Shown here piece after piece: positions 24,736 to 32,990 of a DNA stretch of 64,000 bases (positions are counted from its first letter, which is position 1; each line of letters starts with the position of its first letter). The notes under the pieces are model-generated. The model worked only from the letters and a program-made list of their open reading frames with translations, was not told where the DNA came from and did no database searches. The DNA is from VFJJ01 sp031362415 (lineage in GTDB: Bacteria > Actinomycetota > Acidimicrobiia > IMCC26256 > VFJJ01): the NCBI GenBank assembly GCA_031362415.1, contig JANLSK010000056.1, forward strand, positions 31,774-95,773. Direction: 5' to 3'. A program made the translations under genes and the position numbers.

Positions 24736-24786
24736 GGCCCAGAGGGTACGCCGCGCCCCGAGCCGACTCCCGCCCGGAACCGGCGC

Positions 24787-25404
24787 CTACAGGAACGACG
24801 TGGGGTCGAACAGGTCGATGTCGATGATCCGTACCCGTGGCAGCACGTGGTTGAAGCACCGGGCGTCGTCCTCGAGGTCGAAGATCTGCAGCCCGCCGGC
24901 CGTGAGCTCGTTGTACTTCGAGTTCACGAACTCACGAAACGCCAGGAGCCCCACCTGGCGGTCGCCGCCGAGCAGTGCGGTGAGCTGGGGTAGGAAATCG
25001 CCGTCGTGGCTTCCGAGGATGACGTGGCCCGGGCGGGTGGCCAGGGCCTCGAGCGTACGTTGGATGCCGACGTCGACGACCTTGACGCCGACGGGGCCCG
25101 AGAGCGGGATCGGCCGCAGCCCCATGGCCTGGAGGGCCTGGATGAACGAGGCCGGAAGGTTGCCGGAGCTGGCGTTGATGAAGAACAGCGCCTTCACCGG
25201 ATGACCCCAGGTGCTTCGAGCGAAGTCGAGCACGCGCTCCCAGCGGGGTCGCTCTTCCGGTGCCGGGCGACGCCCGAGGACACTGATGCCGAGCGTGGCG
25301 TCGAGGTTCTCGCCGTCGAGCAGGAGGTACGTGACCGGCTCCGTCGATGGGGCCATGTCGTCGACGGCGACCTGCGGCGACAGACTCGGCTCGCTCTCGA
25401 TCAT
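24787..25404 (-). CDS. NYN/PIN-like (LabA/DUF88) domain protein
   Basis: 205 residues. The acidic residues of a PIN-like nuclease fold are visible: LLLDGENLDATLG near residue 28, a KVVDVGIQRTLEAL segment, and LGSHDGDFLPQLTALL. A C-terminal extension of about 50 residues follows. NYN domains are predicted metal-dependent RNases. Cellular substrate unknown. It is transcribed in the same direction as proC with a 51-bp gap. Confidence 0.85.
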   Translation of the reverse strand: MIESEPSLSPQVAVDDMAPSTEPVTYLLLDGENLDATLGISVLGRRPAPEERPRWERVLDFARSTWGHPVKALFFINASSGNLPASFIQALQAMGLRPIPLSGPVGVKVVDVGIQRTLEALATRPGHVILGSHDGDFLPQLTALLGGDRQVGLLAFREFVNSKYNELTAGGLQIFDLEDDARCFNHVLPRVRIIDIDLFDPTSFL

Positions 25405-25473
25405 CGATCTCCCTCGGCGTGGTGGACGACGCCGATCGTACGACGTCGGGGCTCGCCCACCCGAGCGCCGTGG

Positions 25474-26250
25474 CTAGAGCATCAGGCCGCCGCCGACGGT
25501 GAAGACCTCGCCGTGGCAGTACGGCACCTCGTCGCTCAGGATCCACGCCGCGGTGGCGGCGATCTCCTCGGGGGAGGCGTAGCGGCCGAGCGGGACGGCC
25601 TGGGCCATCACCGACTGGAAGGCCGGGCCGTCCATCCCGGCCAGGGCGCCCAGGCCGTCCTCGAGCGAGCGCATCATCCGGGTGTCGACCACGCCGGGGC
25701 ACAGCGTGTTGACCCGGATGCCGAGCGGTCCGACCTCCAGCCCGAGCGAGCGGGCCATGCCCAGTACGGCGTGCTTGGAGGCGTTGTAGACCGCCGTCCC
25801 CGCGTTGCCCTGGAGCCCGGCGATCGAGGAGGTGACGAGGATCGCACCCCCGTCGCCGTGGGCCAGGATGCCCTTCACAGCGGCCTGGGCGCTGAAGAAG
25901 GCCCCGAGCACGTTGACGTTGAAGACCCGGTGGTAGTCGGCTGCGCTGAAGTCGGCGATCGTGGCCACCTCGCATTCGACGCCTGCGTTGACGTGCGCGA
26001 GATCGAGGCGGCCGAAGGTGGAGATGGCCGCATCGACACCGCGGGCTGCGCCCTCGGCGGTGGTGATGTCGGAGCCCACGCCGACGGCCTCGCCGGGCAG
26101 GGAGGCGGCAACCCGCTGGGCCGCGACCTCGTCGATGTCGGACACCACGACCCGGGCGCCTTCCTCCGAGAGCCGCCGGGCTGTCGCCGACCCGATGCCG
26201 CCCGCAGCCCCCGTGACCAGTACCGCCTTGCCCGCCAGACCTCGCAACAT
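25474..26250 (-). CDS. Short-chain dehydrogenase/reductase
   Basis: 258 residues. NAD(P)-binding TGAAGGIGSA, the catalytic Ser in VTSSIAG, YNASK (Tyr-x3-Lys) and the SDR C-terminal pattern PEEIAATAAWILSDE...GGGLML. An acidic DIDE after the second strand suggests NAD rather than NADP. The ATG at 26250 has GGGAGG six bases upstream and gives the canonical start; an in-frame ATG 61 codons earlier adds unrelated sequence. Substrate unknown. Confidence 0.9.
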   Translation of the reverse strand: MLRGLAGKAVLVTGAAGGIGSATARRLSEEGARVVVSDIDEVAAQRVAASLPGEAVGVGSDITTAEGAARGVDAAISTFGRLDLAHVNAGVECEVATIADFSAADYHRVFNVNVLGAFFSAQAAVKGILAHGDGGAILVTSSIAGLQGNAGTAVYNASKHAVLGMARSLGLEVGPLGIRVNTLCPGVVDTRMMRSLEDGLGALAGMDGPAFQSVMAQAVPLGRYASPEEIAATAAWILSDEVPYCHGEVFTVGGGLML

Positions 26251-26675
26251 CGTGCCTCCCGATTCGGTCCCGTGACGGTCGGCCCCGAAGACGGTCGTCC
26301 CGCATGGAAGCCTGAGCGTCAGTGGCAGCCCGAGCGTATCGACACCCACCCGCTCGGCGCCTCCGAACGCGAACGGGCCCGAGGAACCATCGGACCACTC
26401 CGCACTTCCCCGAACGGAGTGATCGTCCTGCACCTCGGGCCTCGTCGTTGGCAGTTCCGTCGAGGCTTGTGGGCACCCGCCGGAACAGCGGACCGGACCC
26501 TAGCCGTGACCCTCGGAGCCGACAAGGGGGCATGTGACGTTTGCCCGAAGAGCCGGGAAACGGTGCGCCCCGACGGCGTCTCGACGGCACCTGACCGTCC
26601 GTCTCGGGGCCCACCGCGTGCCTCGTCGTCCCGCCCCGTCGCCCCATGCGGTCGGGCCGGGAACCAGTCGTCACA
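26251..26675. other. 425-bp gap between divergent SDR and MenJ-like genes
   Basis: No convincing gene is seen here. A good minus-strand promoter occurs at 26497-26525, which would give a leader of about 240 nt for the SDR gene. Part of that leader is an open frame continuous with the SDR, but its composition (Gly/Ser-rich, no fold) argues against translation. Confidence 0.55.
26497..26525 (-). promoter_or_regulatory. Sigma70-like promoter for the SDR gene
   Basis: TTGTCG (26520-26525) and TAGGGT (26497-26502) on the minus strand are separated by exactly 17 bp. It is the best promoter match in the gap and points toward the SDR gene. Confidence 0.45.
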
Positions 26676-27941
26676 ATGGATGGCGTGGATGTGAGCGGGC
26701 AGCGATGGGACGTGCTCGTCGTCGGCGGCGGACCGGCCGGAGCCGCAGCGGCGTACTGGTTGGCGACGGCCGGGCATCGGGTCCTCGTCGTCGAGAAGAA
26801 GCGCTTCCCTCGGGAGAAGACCTGCGGTGACGGGCTCACGCCGCGAGCCGTCCACCAACTCGAGGAGATGGGGCTGGCGTCGGGGCTGGTGCCGTTCCAC
26901 CGCTACGACGGGCTCCGGGCCGTGGCCCACGGCATCACCATCGAGCTGAAGTGGCCCGAGCACCCGGTGTTCCCGTCGTACGGCTACGTGGTCCGACGTC
27001 GCGATCTCGATCAGATGGTCGCCGATCGGGCCGTCGAGGCCGGAGCGGTGTGCTGGCAGGAAGCCGAGGCCACGGCCCCGCTCCTCGAATCGGGGCTGCT
27101 CGCCGGGGCGATCGTCAAGCGCAAGGACCGGGGGACGGTCGAGGAGGTGCGGGCCCGCTACGTGGTCGTGGCCGACGGGGCCAACTCCCGCTTCGGACGG
27201 GCCCTGGGCACCAGTCGCGACCGGCGCCGCCCCCAAGGGATGGCCATTCGCGGCTACTTCGCCAGCCCCCTCCACGACGAGCCCTGGATCGAGTCTGCCC
27301 TCGACGTTCGTGATCGCTCGGGTGCCTCCCTTCCCGGGTACGGCTGGATCTTCCCGGTCGGCGACGGGACGGTCAACGTCGGCCTCGGCCTGCTGTCCAC
27401 GTTCAAGGGCTGGAAGGACGTCAACACCACCCACCTGTTGAGCGAGTTCGCGGCCACGGCGCCGGAGTACTGGGGCATCTCGCCCGAGACGGCCTGCGGC
27501 GCGCCGACCGGGGGCCGTCTGCCCATGGGGGGCTCGGTGCACCCCAAGCTCGGGCCCACCCATCTCGTGGTGGGCGACGCCTCCGGGGCCATCAACCCCT
27601 TCAACGGCGAGGGCATCGACTACGCCTACGAGACCGCCCGTGCCGCGGCCCGGTGCATCGACGACGCGCTCACGAGCGGTTCGGGGCTGGCGCTGCAGCA
27701 GTACCAGCGGTGGCTCGACGACGAGTACGCGATCTACTTCAAGGTGGCCCGGGCCTTCGCCCACGTGATCGGGAACCCGGCGCTCATGCGCGAGCTCACC
27801 CGGGTCGGGATGCAGTCGCGCACGCTCATGGAGTGGGTGCTGCGGATCATGGCCAACCTCTTGCGGCCCGACGAGCTGGGCGCCGCCGAGGCCGTCTATC
27901 GCAGTGTCGCCGCCCTGGCCCGGCTGGCCCCCGTCGACTGA
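26676..27941 (+). CDS. Geranylgeranyl/menaquinone reductase-family flavoprotein (MenJ-like)
   Basis: 421 residues. FAD-binding VLVVGGGPAGAAAAYWLA (residues 13-30), the family motif KTCGDGLTPRAVHQLE (48-63), and a second FAD motif in VVGDASGAINPFNGEGIDYA. Members saturate isoprenoid double bonds of geranylgeranyl chains or, in mycobacteria (MenJ), one isoprene unit of menaquinone. A gene of this family sits directly before nuoA in other actinobacteria, which favours a menaquinone substrate here. Confidence 0.85.
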   Translation: MDGVDVSGQRWDVLVVGGGPAGAAAAYWLATAGHRVLVVEKKRFPREKTCGDGLTPRAVHQLEEMGLASGLVPFHRYDGLRAVAHGITIELKWPEHPVFPSYGYVVRRRDLDQMVADRAVEAGAVCWQEAEATAPLLESGLLAGAIVKRKDRGTVEEVRARYVVVADGANSRFGRALGTSRDRRRPQGMAIRGYFASPLHDEPWIESALDVRDRSGASLPGYGWIFPVGDGTVNVGLGLLSTFKGWKDVNTTHLLSEFAATAPEYWGISPETACGAPTGGRLPMGGSVHPKLGPTHLVVGDASGAINPFNGEGIDYAYETARAAARCIDDALTSGSGLALQQYQRWLDDEYAIYFKVARAFAHVIGNPALMRELTRVGMQSRTLMEWVLRIMANLLRPDELGAAEAVYRSVAALARLAPVD

Positions 27942-28010
27942 GCCGTCTCGGGCGGGCCCTGGCCTCCAGGCGATCGCGTGCTGTGGCCGGCATCGATGTC
28001 GATGGTTCAC

Positions 28011-28037
28011 TCGACAGGGGTGAGACTTCGCTAGCGT
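28011..28037 (+). promoter_or_regulatory. Possible promoter of nuo cluster 1, near-leaderless
   Basis: TCGACA (28011-28016) and TAGCGT (28032-28037) lie just before nuoA1, with a short 15-bp spacer. Transcription would begin close to the ATG at 28045, giving a leaderless message, common in actinobacteria. No Rex-type operator is seen here: TTCAC/GTGAG at 28006/28020 has the half-sites in the wrong order. Confidence 0.35.
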
Positions 28038-28044
28038 GGTCTCG

Positions 28045-28524
28045 ATGGACGCATACCTTCCGCTTGTGGTGATGGTGATCCTGGGACTCCTGTTCGCGGC
28101 GGGGTCGTTCGTGGCGTCCACCTGGGCTGCGCCGTCCAAGCCCACGACGGCCAAGCGTGCGCCCTACGAGTGCGGGATCGTGCCCGAGACCGAGCCGGCC
28201 GAGCGGTTCCCGGTTCGCTTCTACCTCGTGGCCATGATCTTCATCGTCCTCGACATCGAGATCGTCTTCCTCTACCCGTTCGCCGTGATCCTCAGCGACC
28301 TCGGTGCCTTCGGGTTGGTGGAGATGGGGATCTTCGTGCTCGCGGTGGTGGTCGCGTTCGGCTACGTCCTGGCCTCGGGCGCCCTCGAATGGGGTCCGGT
28401 GCGCATCGCCGAGCGTTTTGCCACGCCCGTCCTGCGGGCCCAGGGCATGCCGCGCCCTCCCGAGCCCGACGCTGCCGCCGACGGCGAGAACGACGCTGCG
28501 CCGCAACCGGGAAGGGCGGCCTAG
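28045..28524 (+). CDS. nuoA: NADH-quinone oxidoreductase subunit A (cluster 1)
   Basis: 159 residues, three helices. APYECGIVPETEPAERFPVRFYLVAMIFIVLDIEIVFLYPFAV is the family core with its Cys-containing loop at the quinone-cavity entrance. An acidic tail of about 35 residues extends beyond the usual length. The ATG at 28045 is preferred to the GTG at 28036. It is the first gene of a full nuoABCDEFGHIJKLMN set. Confidence 0.96.
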   Translation: MDAYLPLVVMVILGLLFAAGSFVASTWAAPSKPTTAKRAPYECGIVPETEPAERFPVRFYLVAMIFIVLDIEIVFLYPFAVILSDLGAFGLVEMGIFVLAVVVAFGYVLASGALEWGPVRIAERFATPVLRAQGMPRPPEPDAAADGENDAAPQPGRAA

Positions 28525-28527
28525 GGC

Positions 28528-29058
28528 ATGGGGCTCGAGCAACTCAGCCAGAACTTCGTCACCGCTCGCCTCGAGAGCCTCATCAACTGGGGCCGCAAGA
28601 GCTCGGTGTGGCCGGCCACGTTCGGGCTGGCCTGTTGCGCGATCGAGATGATGGCCTCCGGGGCTGCCCACTACGACCTCTCCCGCTTCGGGATGGAGCT
28701 GTTCCGGGCCAGCCCCCGTCAGGCCGACCTCATGATCGTCGCCGGCCGGGTGAGCCAGAAGATGGCACCCGTCCTGCGTCAGGTCTACGACCAGATGGCC
28801 GAGCCCAAGTGGGTCATCAGCATGGGCGTGTGCGCCAGCACCGGCGGGAAGTTCAACAACTACGCCATCGTGCAGGGGGTCGACCAGATCGTGCCGGTCG
28901 ACGTGTACGTTCCCGGATGCCCACCCGGCCCCGAGACCCTGCTCCACGGCATCCTCACGCTCCACGAAAAGATCCAAGACGGCGAGATCTTCCGGCGACG
29001 CGAGTCGTCGGTCACCGGGGGCGCAGCGTTGACCCTCGAGGCAGCGGCCAGGACCTGA
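28528..29058 (+). CDS. nuoB: NADH-quinone oxidoreductase subunit B (cluster 1)
   Basis: 176 residues. Holds cluster N2, the last iron-sulfur centre before the quinone: the tandem Cys in GLACCAIEMM, the Cys in SMGVCASTGGKFNNY and the Cys in YVPGCPPGPE are all present. It starts 3 bp after nuoA1. The GVCAST loop differs from the GSCANCGG form of the copy at 45982, which helps separate the two lineages. Confidence 0.97.
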   Translation: MGLEQLSQNFVTARLESLINWGRKSSVWPATFGLACCAIEMMASGAAHYDLSRFGMELFRASPRQADLMIVAGRVSQKMAPVLRQVYDQMAEPKWVISMGVCASTGGKFNNYAIVQGVDQIVPVDVYVPGCPPGPETLLHGILTLHEKIQDGEIFRRRESSVTGGAALTLEAAART

Positions 29059-29170
29059 GGTTCGGGGCGCGAGCGACGGGGTGCCATCGCCGGGCGGCGC
29101 AGTACCAGGGCACCACGGGCACCACCCGGAGAACACAGCGACAGCAGAACCACTCAGCAGGCGGGGGAAC

Positions 29171-29755
29171 GTGGCCGACGAGGCTCGTGAAGAAATGCAC
29201 GAGGTCGAGAACGAGGCACCCGCCGAGGGGCCGGCGCGCCCGTCCGACGACGTCGCCGCGGCCGTGCTCGAAGCCTTCCCCGGCTCGGTGTTCGCGCTCT
29301 CGCACGGTCAGGCCGTCGTCTACGTCGACCGGGCCAACCTCCGAGACGTCGTGGGCTTCTTGCTCCTCGAGCAGCAGTTCACCCAGGTGGTCGACATCAC
29401 CGGTGTCGACCAGAGCACCAACCCCGGTCGGTTCCTGGGCGACGGTGTGGCCCCGGAGCGCTTCGAGGTCGTGGCCAACTGCCTCTCGCACTGGCGCAAC
29501 CGGCGCCTGCGGCTCATCGCCCAGGTGCCCGAGCACGATCCCGTCGTTCCCAGCCTGGTGCCCCTGTTCCCGGGCGTCGAGCTGGCCGAGCGTGAGATCT
29601 TCGACCTCATGGGGATCCGCTTCGACGGCCATCCCGACCTCACGCGGATCCTCCTCCCCGACGAGTGGGTCGGCCATCCCCTGCGCAAGGACGACGCCAC
29701 GGCGAGGGTGCCCGTGCAGTTCAAGGCCGCCGGCAAGCCCCAGCCGAAGGTGTGA
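29171..29755 (+). CDS. nuoC: NADH-quinone oxidoreductase subunit C (cluster 1)
   Basis: 194 residues from a GTG with a GGGGGAA ribosome site. The 30-kDa subunit signature is seen: VPSLVPLFPGVELAEREIFDLMGIRFDGHPDLTRILLPDEW and HPLRKDD. The N-terminal 30 residues are acidic and not conserved. A 112-bp gap separates it from nuoB1. It forms part of the Q-module arm with NuoB and NuoD. Confidence 0.95.
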   Translation: MADEAREEMHEVENEAPAEGPARPSDDVAAAVLEAFPGSVFALSHGQAVVYVDRANLRDVVGFLLLEQQFTQVVDITGVDQSTNPGRFLGDGVAPERFEVVANCLSHWRNRRLRLIAQVPEHDPVVPSLVPLFPGVELAEREIFDLMGIRFDGHPDLTRILLPDEWVGHPLRKDDATARVPVQFKAAGKPQPKV

Positions 29756-29763
29756 GGAAGCCC

Positions 29764-31149
29764 ATGGGACTGCTCCGCCGCAGCACGAGCACCACCGACA
29801 CGAGCGACGCGCCCGCCTTCGGGTCGGGCGACGAGCGCGATGGGGCCGCGCCGAACGACGCCGCCGCGCTGCATCATCAGACCGACGAGGGCAGTCAGCT
29901 CATGCGGCCCTCGAAGGCCGCGACCGATGCTGCGGTGCGCGAGATCGTCCTCACCGGCGAGCTGTGGCCCGAGGTCGACCCCGACGACGAGACGATGATC
30001 GTCAACATGGGTCCGCAGCATCCGTCGACCCACGGCGTGCTGCGGGTGATGCTCGAGCTCGAGGGCGAGGTCGTGCTGCGCCTGAAGCCGGTGATCGGCT
30101 ACCTCCACACCGGCATGGAGAAGACGGGCGAGGAGCTCACCTACGTCCAGGGCGCCACCAACGTCACCCGCATGGACTATGCCGCCTCGCTGTTCAACGA
30201 GACCGTCTACGCCATGGCGGTCGAGCAGCTCCTCGAGCTCGAGCTGCCGTCCCGGGCGCAGTGGATCCGCATGCTCATGCACGAGCTCAACCGCATGTCG
30301 TCGCACCTGCTGTTCCTGGCGACCAACGGCATGGACCTGGGTTCCACCTCGGCCATGATCTACGGCTGGCGCGAACGCGAGGAGGTGTTGCGGTTCTTCG
30401 AGAAGGTCACCGGCCTGCGCATGAACCACAACTTCTTCCGGGTCGGGGGCTCGGCCGCCGACCTGCCCGACGGCTGGCAGGACGACGCGCTGGCGGTGTG
30501 CGACTCGGTCGAGTACGGCGTGGCCGAGATCGACGAGCTCCTCACCCACAACCCCATCTGGTTGGAGCGCACCGTCGGGATCGGGATCATCACCAGCTCC
30601 CAGGCCCTGGCTCTCGGCGCCTCGGGCCCGATCCTGCGTTCCACCGGGATCCCGTGGGATCTGCGCAAGGAACAGCCGTACCTGCCGTACGACCAGGTCG
30701 ACTTCGACGTGATCTACGCCGAGAACGGCGACTGCTTCGACCGGTACCGGATCAAGCTGGTGGAGATCCTGGAGTCGGCCAAGATCGTGCGTCAGTGCGT
30801 CGAGCACATGCCTGGCGGCGACTACCGGGTCCAGGACGGCAAGGTCACCCCGCCGCCCCGGGCCCGCATCGACGAGTCGATGGAAGCGCTCATCCACCAT
30901 TTCAAGCTGTTCACCGAGGGCTTCAAGGTGCCGGCCGGCGAGACCTACGCTGCCGTCGAGGGTCCCCGGGGCGAGCTGGGCTGCTACCTGGTGAGCGACG
31001 GCACCGCCAAGCCGGCCCGTATGCACATCCGGGCTCCGAGCTTCTACAACCTGCAGACCGCAGGGGCCATGATGCACGGCGGCCTCGTGGCCGACGCCAT
31101 CACCATCATCTCGAGCGTCGACCCCATCATGGGCGACGTCGACCGGTAG
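29764..31149 (+). CDS. nuoD: NADH-quinone oxidoreductase subunit D (cluster 1)
   Basis: 461 residues: about 70 nonconserved, acidic N-terminal residues, then the 49-kDa core. GPQHPSTHGVLRVM contains the quinone-site His; GYLHTGMEKTGEELTYVQ, MLMHELNRMSSHLL and the C-terminal SSVDPIMGDVDR are family landmarks. It forms the quinone pocket with NuoB and starts 8 bp after nuoC1. Confidence 0.97.
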   Translation: MGLLRRSTSTTDTSDAPAFGSGDERDGAAPNDAAALHHQTDEGSQLMRPSKAATDAAVREIVLTGELWPEVDPDDETMIVNMGPQHPSTHGVLRVMLELEGEVVLRLKPVIGYLHTGMEKTGEELTYVQGATNVTRMDYAASLFNETVYAMAVEQLLELELPSRAQWIRMLMHELNRMSSHLLFLATNGMDLGSTSAMIYGWREREEVLRFFEKVTGLRMNHNFFRVGGSAADLPDGWQDDALAVCDSVEYGVAEIDELLTHNPIWLERTVGIGIITSSQALALGASGPILRSTGIPWDLRKEQPYLPYDQVDFDVIYAENGDCFDRYRIKLVEILESAKIVRQCVEHMPGGDYRVQDGKVTPPPRARIDESMEALIHHFKLFTEGFKVPAGETYAAVEGPRGELGCYLVSDGTAKPARMHIRAPSFYNLQTAGAMMHGGLVADAITIISSVDPIMGDVDR

Positions 31150-31161
31150 GGGTCTGCAGAC

Positions 31162-31647
31162 GTGTTCAGCTCCGACAACCTCCAGCGGGCCCGCGAGATC
31201 ATCTCCCGCTATCCGAGCTCGCGCTCGGCGCTGCTGCCGTTGCTGCACCTCGCCCAGGATCAAGACGGCTGGGTCAACGACGAGGCCATGACCGAGATCG
31301 CCGGTCTGCTCGAGCTCACCCGGTCCGACGTGTACGGCACCTGCTCCTTCTACACCATGTTCAAGCTCGAACCGGTGGGCAAGTACGTGGTGTCGGTGTG
31401 CACGAACGTCACCTGCCTCGTCACCGGGGGACCGGCCATCTTGCATCACCTCGAAAAGGCCTACGCCGACGATGCCGACGTGTTCGTCGAGGAGGTCGAG
31501 TGTCTGGCCGCCTGCGGCGGGGCCCCGGCGCTCCAGGTGAACTACGAGTACCACGAACGCCTGACGCCCCAGAGCGCCGAGCAGATCGTCGACGCTTATC
31601 GGTCGGGCCAGCGCACCGCCCGGCGACTCTCGGGAGGCCCGCGGTGA
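31162..31647 (+). CDS. nuoE: NADH-quinone oxidoreductase subunit E (cluster 1)
   Basis: 161 residues from GTG. The 24-kDa thioredoxin-like subunit holding [2Fe-2S] N1a: ligands in SVCTNVTC and ECLAACGGAP. Part of the NADH-input module with NuoF. This gene has no counterpart in the second cluster. Confidence 0.96.
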   Translation: MFSSDNLQRAREIISRYPSSRSALLPLLHLAQDQDGWVNDEAMTEIAGLLELTRSDVYGTCSFYTMFKLEPVGKYVVSVCTNVTCLVTGGPAILHHLEKAYADDADVFVEEVECLAACGGAPALQVNYEYHERLTPQSAEQIVDAYRSGQRTARRLSGGPR

Positions 31648-32990
31648 CGCTCCAGGAGACCCGTCTGCTCACGAAGCGGATGAACGACCGGCCTGCCGAT
31701 TCGTTCACGATGGAAGGCGCTCTGGCCACCGGGGCGTACGACATGTTGCGCAAGGCCCTGCAGATGAAGTCGGCCGACGTGCAGGAAGAGGTCAAGACCT
31801 CGGGTCTGCGAGGGCGCGGCGGCGGCGGTTTCCCCACGGGTACGAAGTGGTCGTTCCTGCCCGCCGGGTTGTACCCGCGCTACCTCGTGGTCAACGCCGA
31901 CGAGGGCGAGCCGTCCACGTTCAAGGACCGCGAGCTGATGGAGCGCGATCCCCATCAGCTCATCGAAGGCATCGCCATCTCGGCCTACGCCATCGAGTCG
32001 AACCTGGCCTTCATCTACCTGCGCGGCGAGATGGCCCACGCCAACGAGATCCTCACCCAGGCCCTCGCCGACGCGCGAGCCAAGGGATTCCTGGGTCAGA
32101 ACATCCTCGGCTCGGGGTACGACCTCGACATCGTGCTCCACCGCGGCGCCGGGGCCTACATCTGTGGCGAGGAGACCGCGCTGCTCGAATCGCTCGAAGG
32201 CCGACGGGGCATGCCGCGCATCCGGCCCCCGTTCCCGGCCGTCGCCGGCCTGTACGCCAAGCCCACCGTGGTCAACAACGTTGAGACGATGGCCACCGTG
32301 CCCCACATCGTCAGCATGGGCGGCGCCGAGTACGCCAAGATCGGCGTGAACCGCTCCACGGGCACGCGGATGTTCTCGCTGTCGGGTCACGTCAACCGGC
32401 CCGGGAACTACGAGGTCGAGCTCGGGGCCACGTTCCGGGAGCTGATCGACGATCTCGGCGGCGGGGTCACGAACGGCGGCACCGTGAAGTTCTTCATCCC
32501 CGGCGGCGCATCGTCGCAGTGGCTCGTGAACGAGCATCTCGACGTTCCCCTCGACATGGACGAGGTGGGCAAGCTGGGCGTGATGCTGGGTTCGGGCGCG
32601 GTGATGGTCTTCGACCAGGACACCGATCCGCTGGCCGTCGCCTGGCGCCTCGTGAAGTTCTTCGCCCACGAGTCGTGCGGCAAGTGCACACCGTGTCGCG
32701 AGGGCACGGGCTGGGAGGAGAAGATCCTGTACCGGATCCTCCACGGCCAGGGCCGCCCGAGCGATCTCGATCTGCTGCTCGACATCGGCGACAACATCTC
32801 GCCCGGCCTCAACGCCCCCTTCAGCCAGACCACGATCTGCCCGCTCGGGCCGTCGTCGGTCTCGCCCATCGTGAGCCTCAACAAGTACTTCCGCGACGAC
32901 GTCATCGCCCGGTGCACGCCGAGACTCGTCACGATGCTCACCGGAAATGGGCTCGCCGGAAATGGGCTCGACGGGGGGCTCCACCGATGA
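31644..32990 (+). CDS. nuoF: NADH-quinone oxidoreductase subunit F, NADH/FMN-binding (cluster 1)
   Basis: 448 residues. Oxidises NADH via FMN. GLRGRGGGGFPTGTKW (nucleotide site), RGAGAYICGEETALLESLEG (FMN), and the N3 cluster cysteines in SCGKCTPCREG and TTICPLG are intact. The GTG start overlaps the nuoE stop as GTGA. A short GNGLAGNGLDGG repeat tail ends the protein. Its presence makes this the NADH-using complex I. Confidence 0.97.
   Translation: MTLQETRLLTKRMNDRPADSFTMEGALATGAYDMLRKALQMKSADVQEEVKTSGLRGRGGGGFPTGTKWSFLPAGLYPRYLVVNADEGEPSTFKDRELMERDPHQLIEGIAISAYAIESNLAFIYLRGEMAHANEILTQALADARAKGFLGQNILGSGYDLDIVLHRGAGAYICGEETALLESLEGRRGMPRIRPPFPAVAGLYAKPTVVNNVETMATVPHIVSMGGAEYAKIGVNRSTGTRMFSLSGHVNRPGNYEVELGATFRELIDDLGGGVTNGGTVKFFIPGGASSQWLVNEHLDVPLDMDEVGKLGVMLGSGAVMVFDQDTDPLAVAWRLVKFFAHESCGKCTPCREGTGWEEKILYRILHGQGRPSDLDLLLDIGDNISPGLNAPFSQTTICPLGPSSVSPIVSLNKYFRDDVIARCTPRLVTMLTGNGLAGNGLDGGLHR

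Noticed and set aside
28006..28024. Rex-like site before nuoA1
   Set aside because: TTCAC and GTGAG are present, but in the opposite order to a Rex operator (GTGAA...TTCAC) and with different spacing.
28170..32990. Single giant protein from a continuous open frame across nuoA1-nuoF1
   Set aside because: The first two thirds is an out-of-frame reading of nuoA-E with Arg/Pro-rich composition; only the last 448 codons are NuoF.
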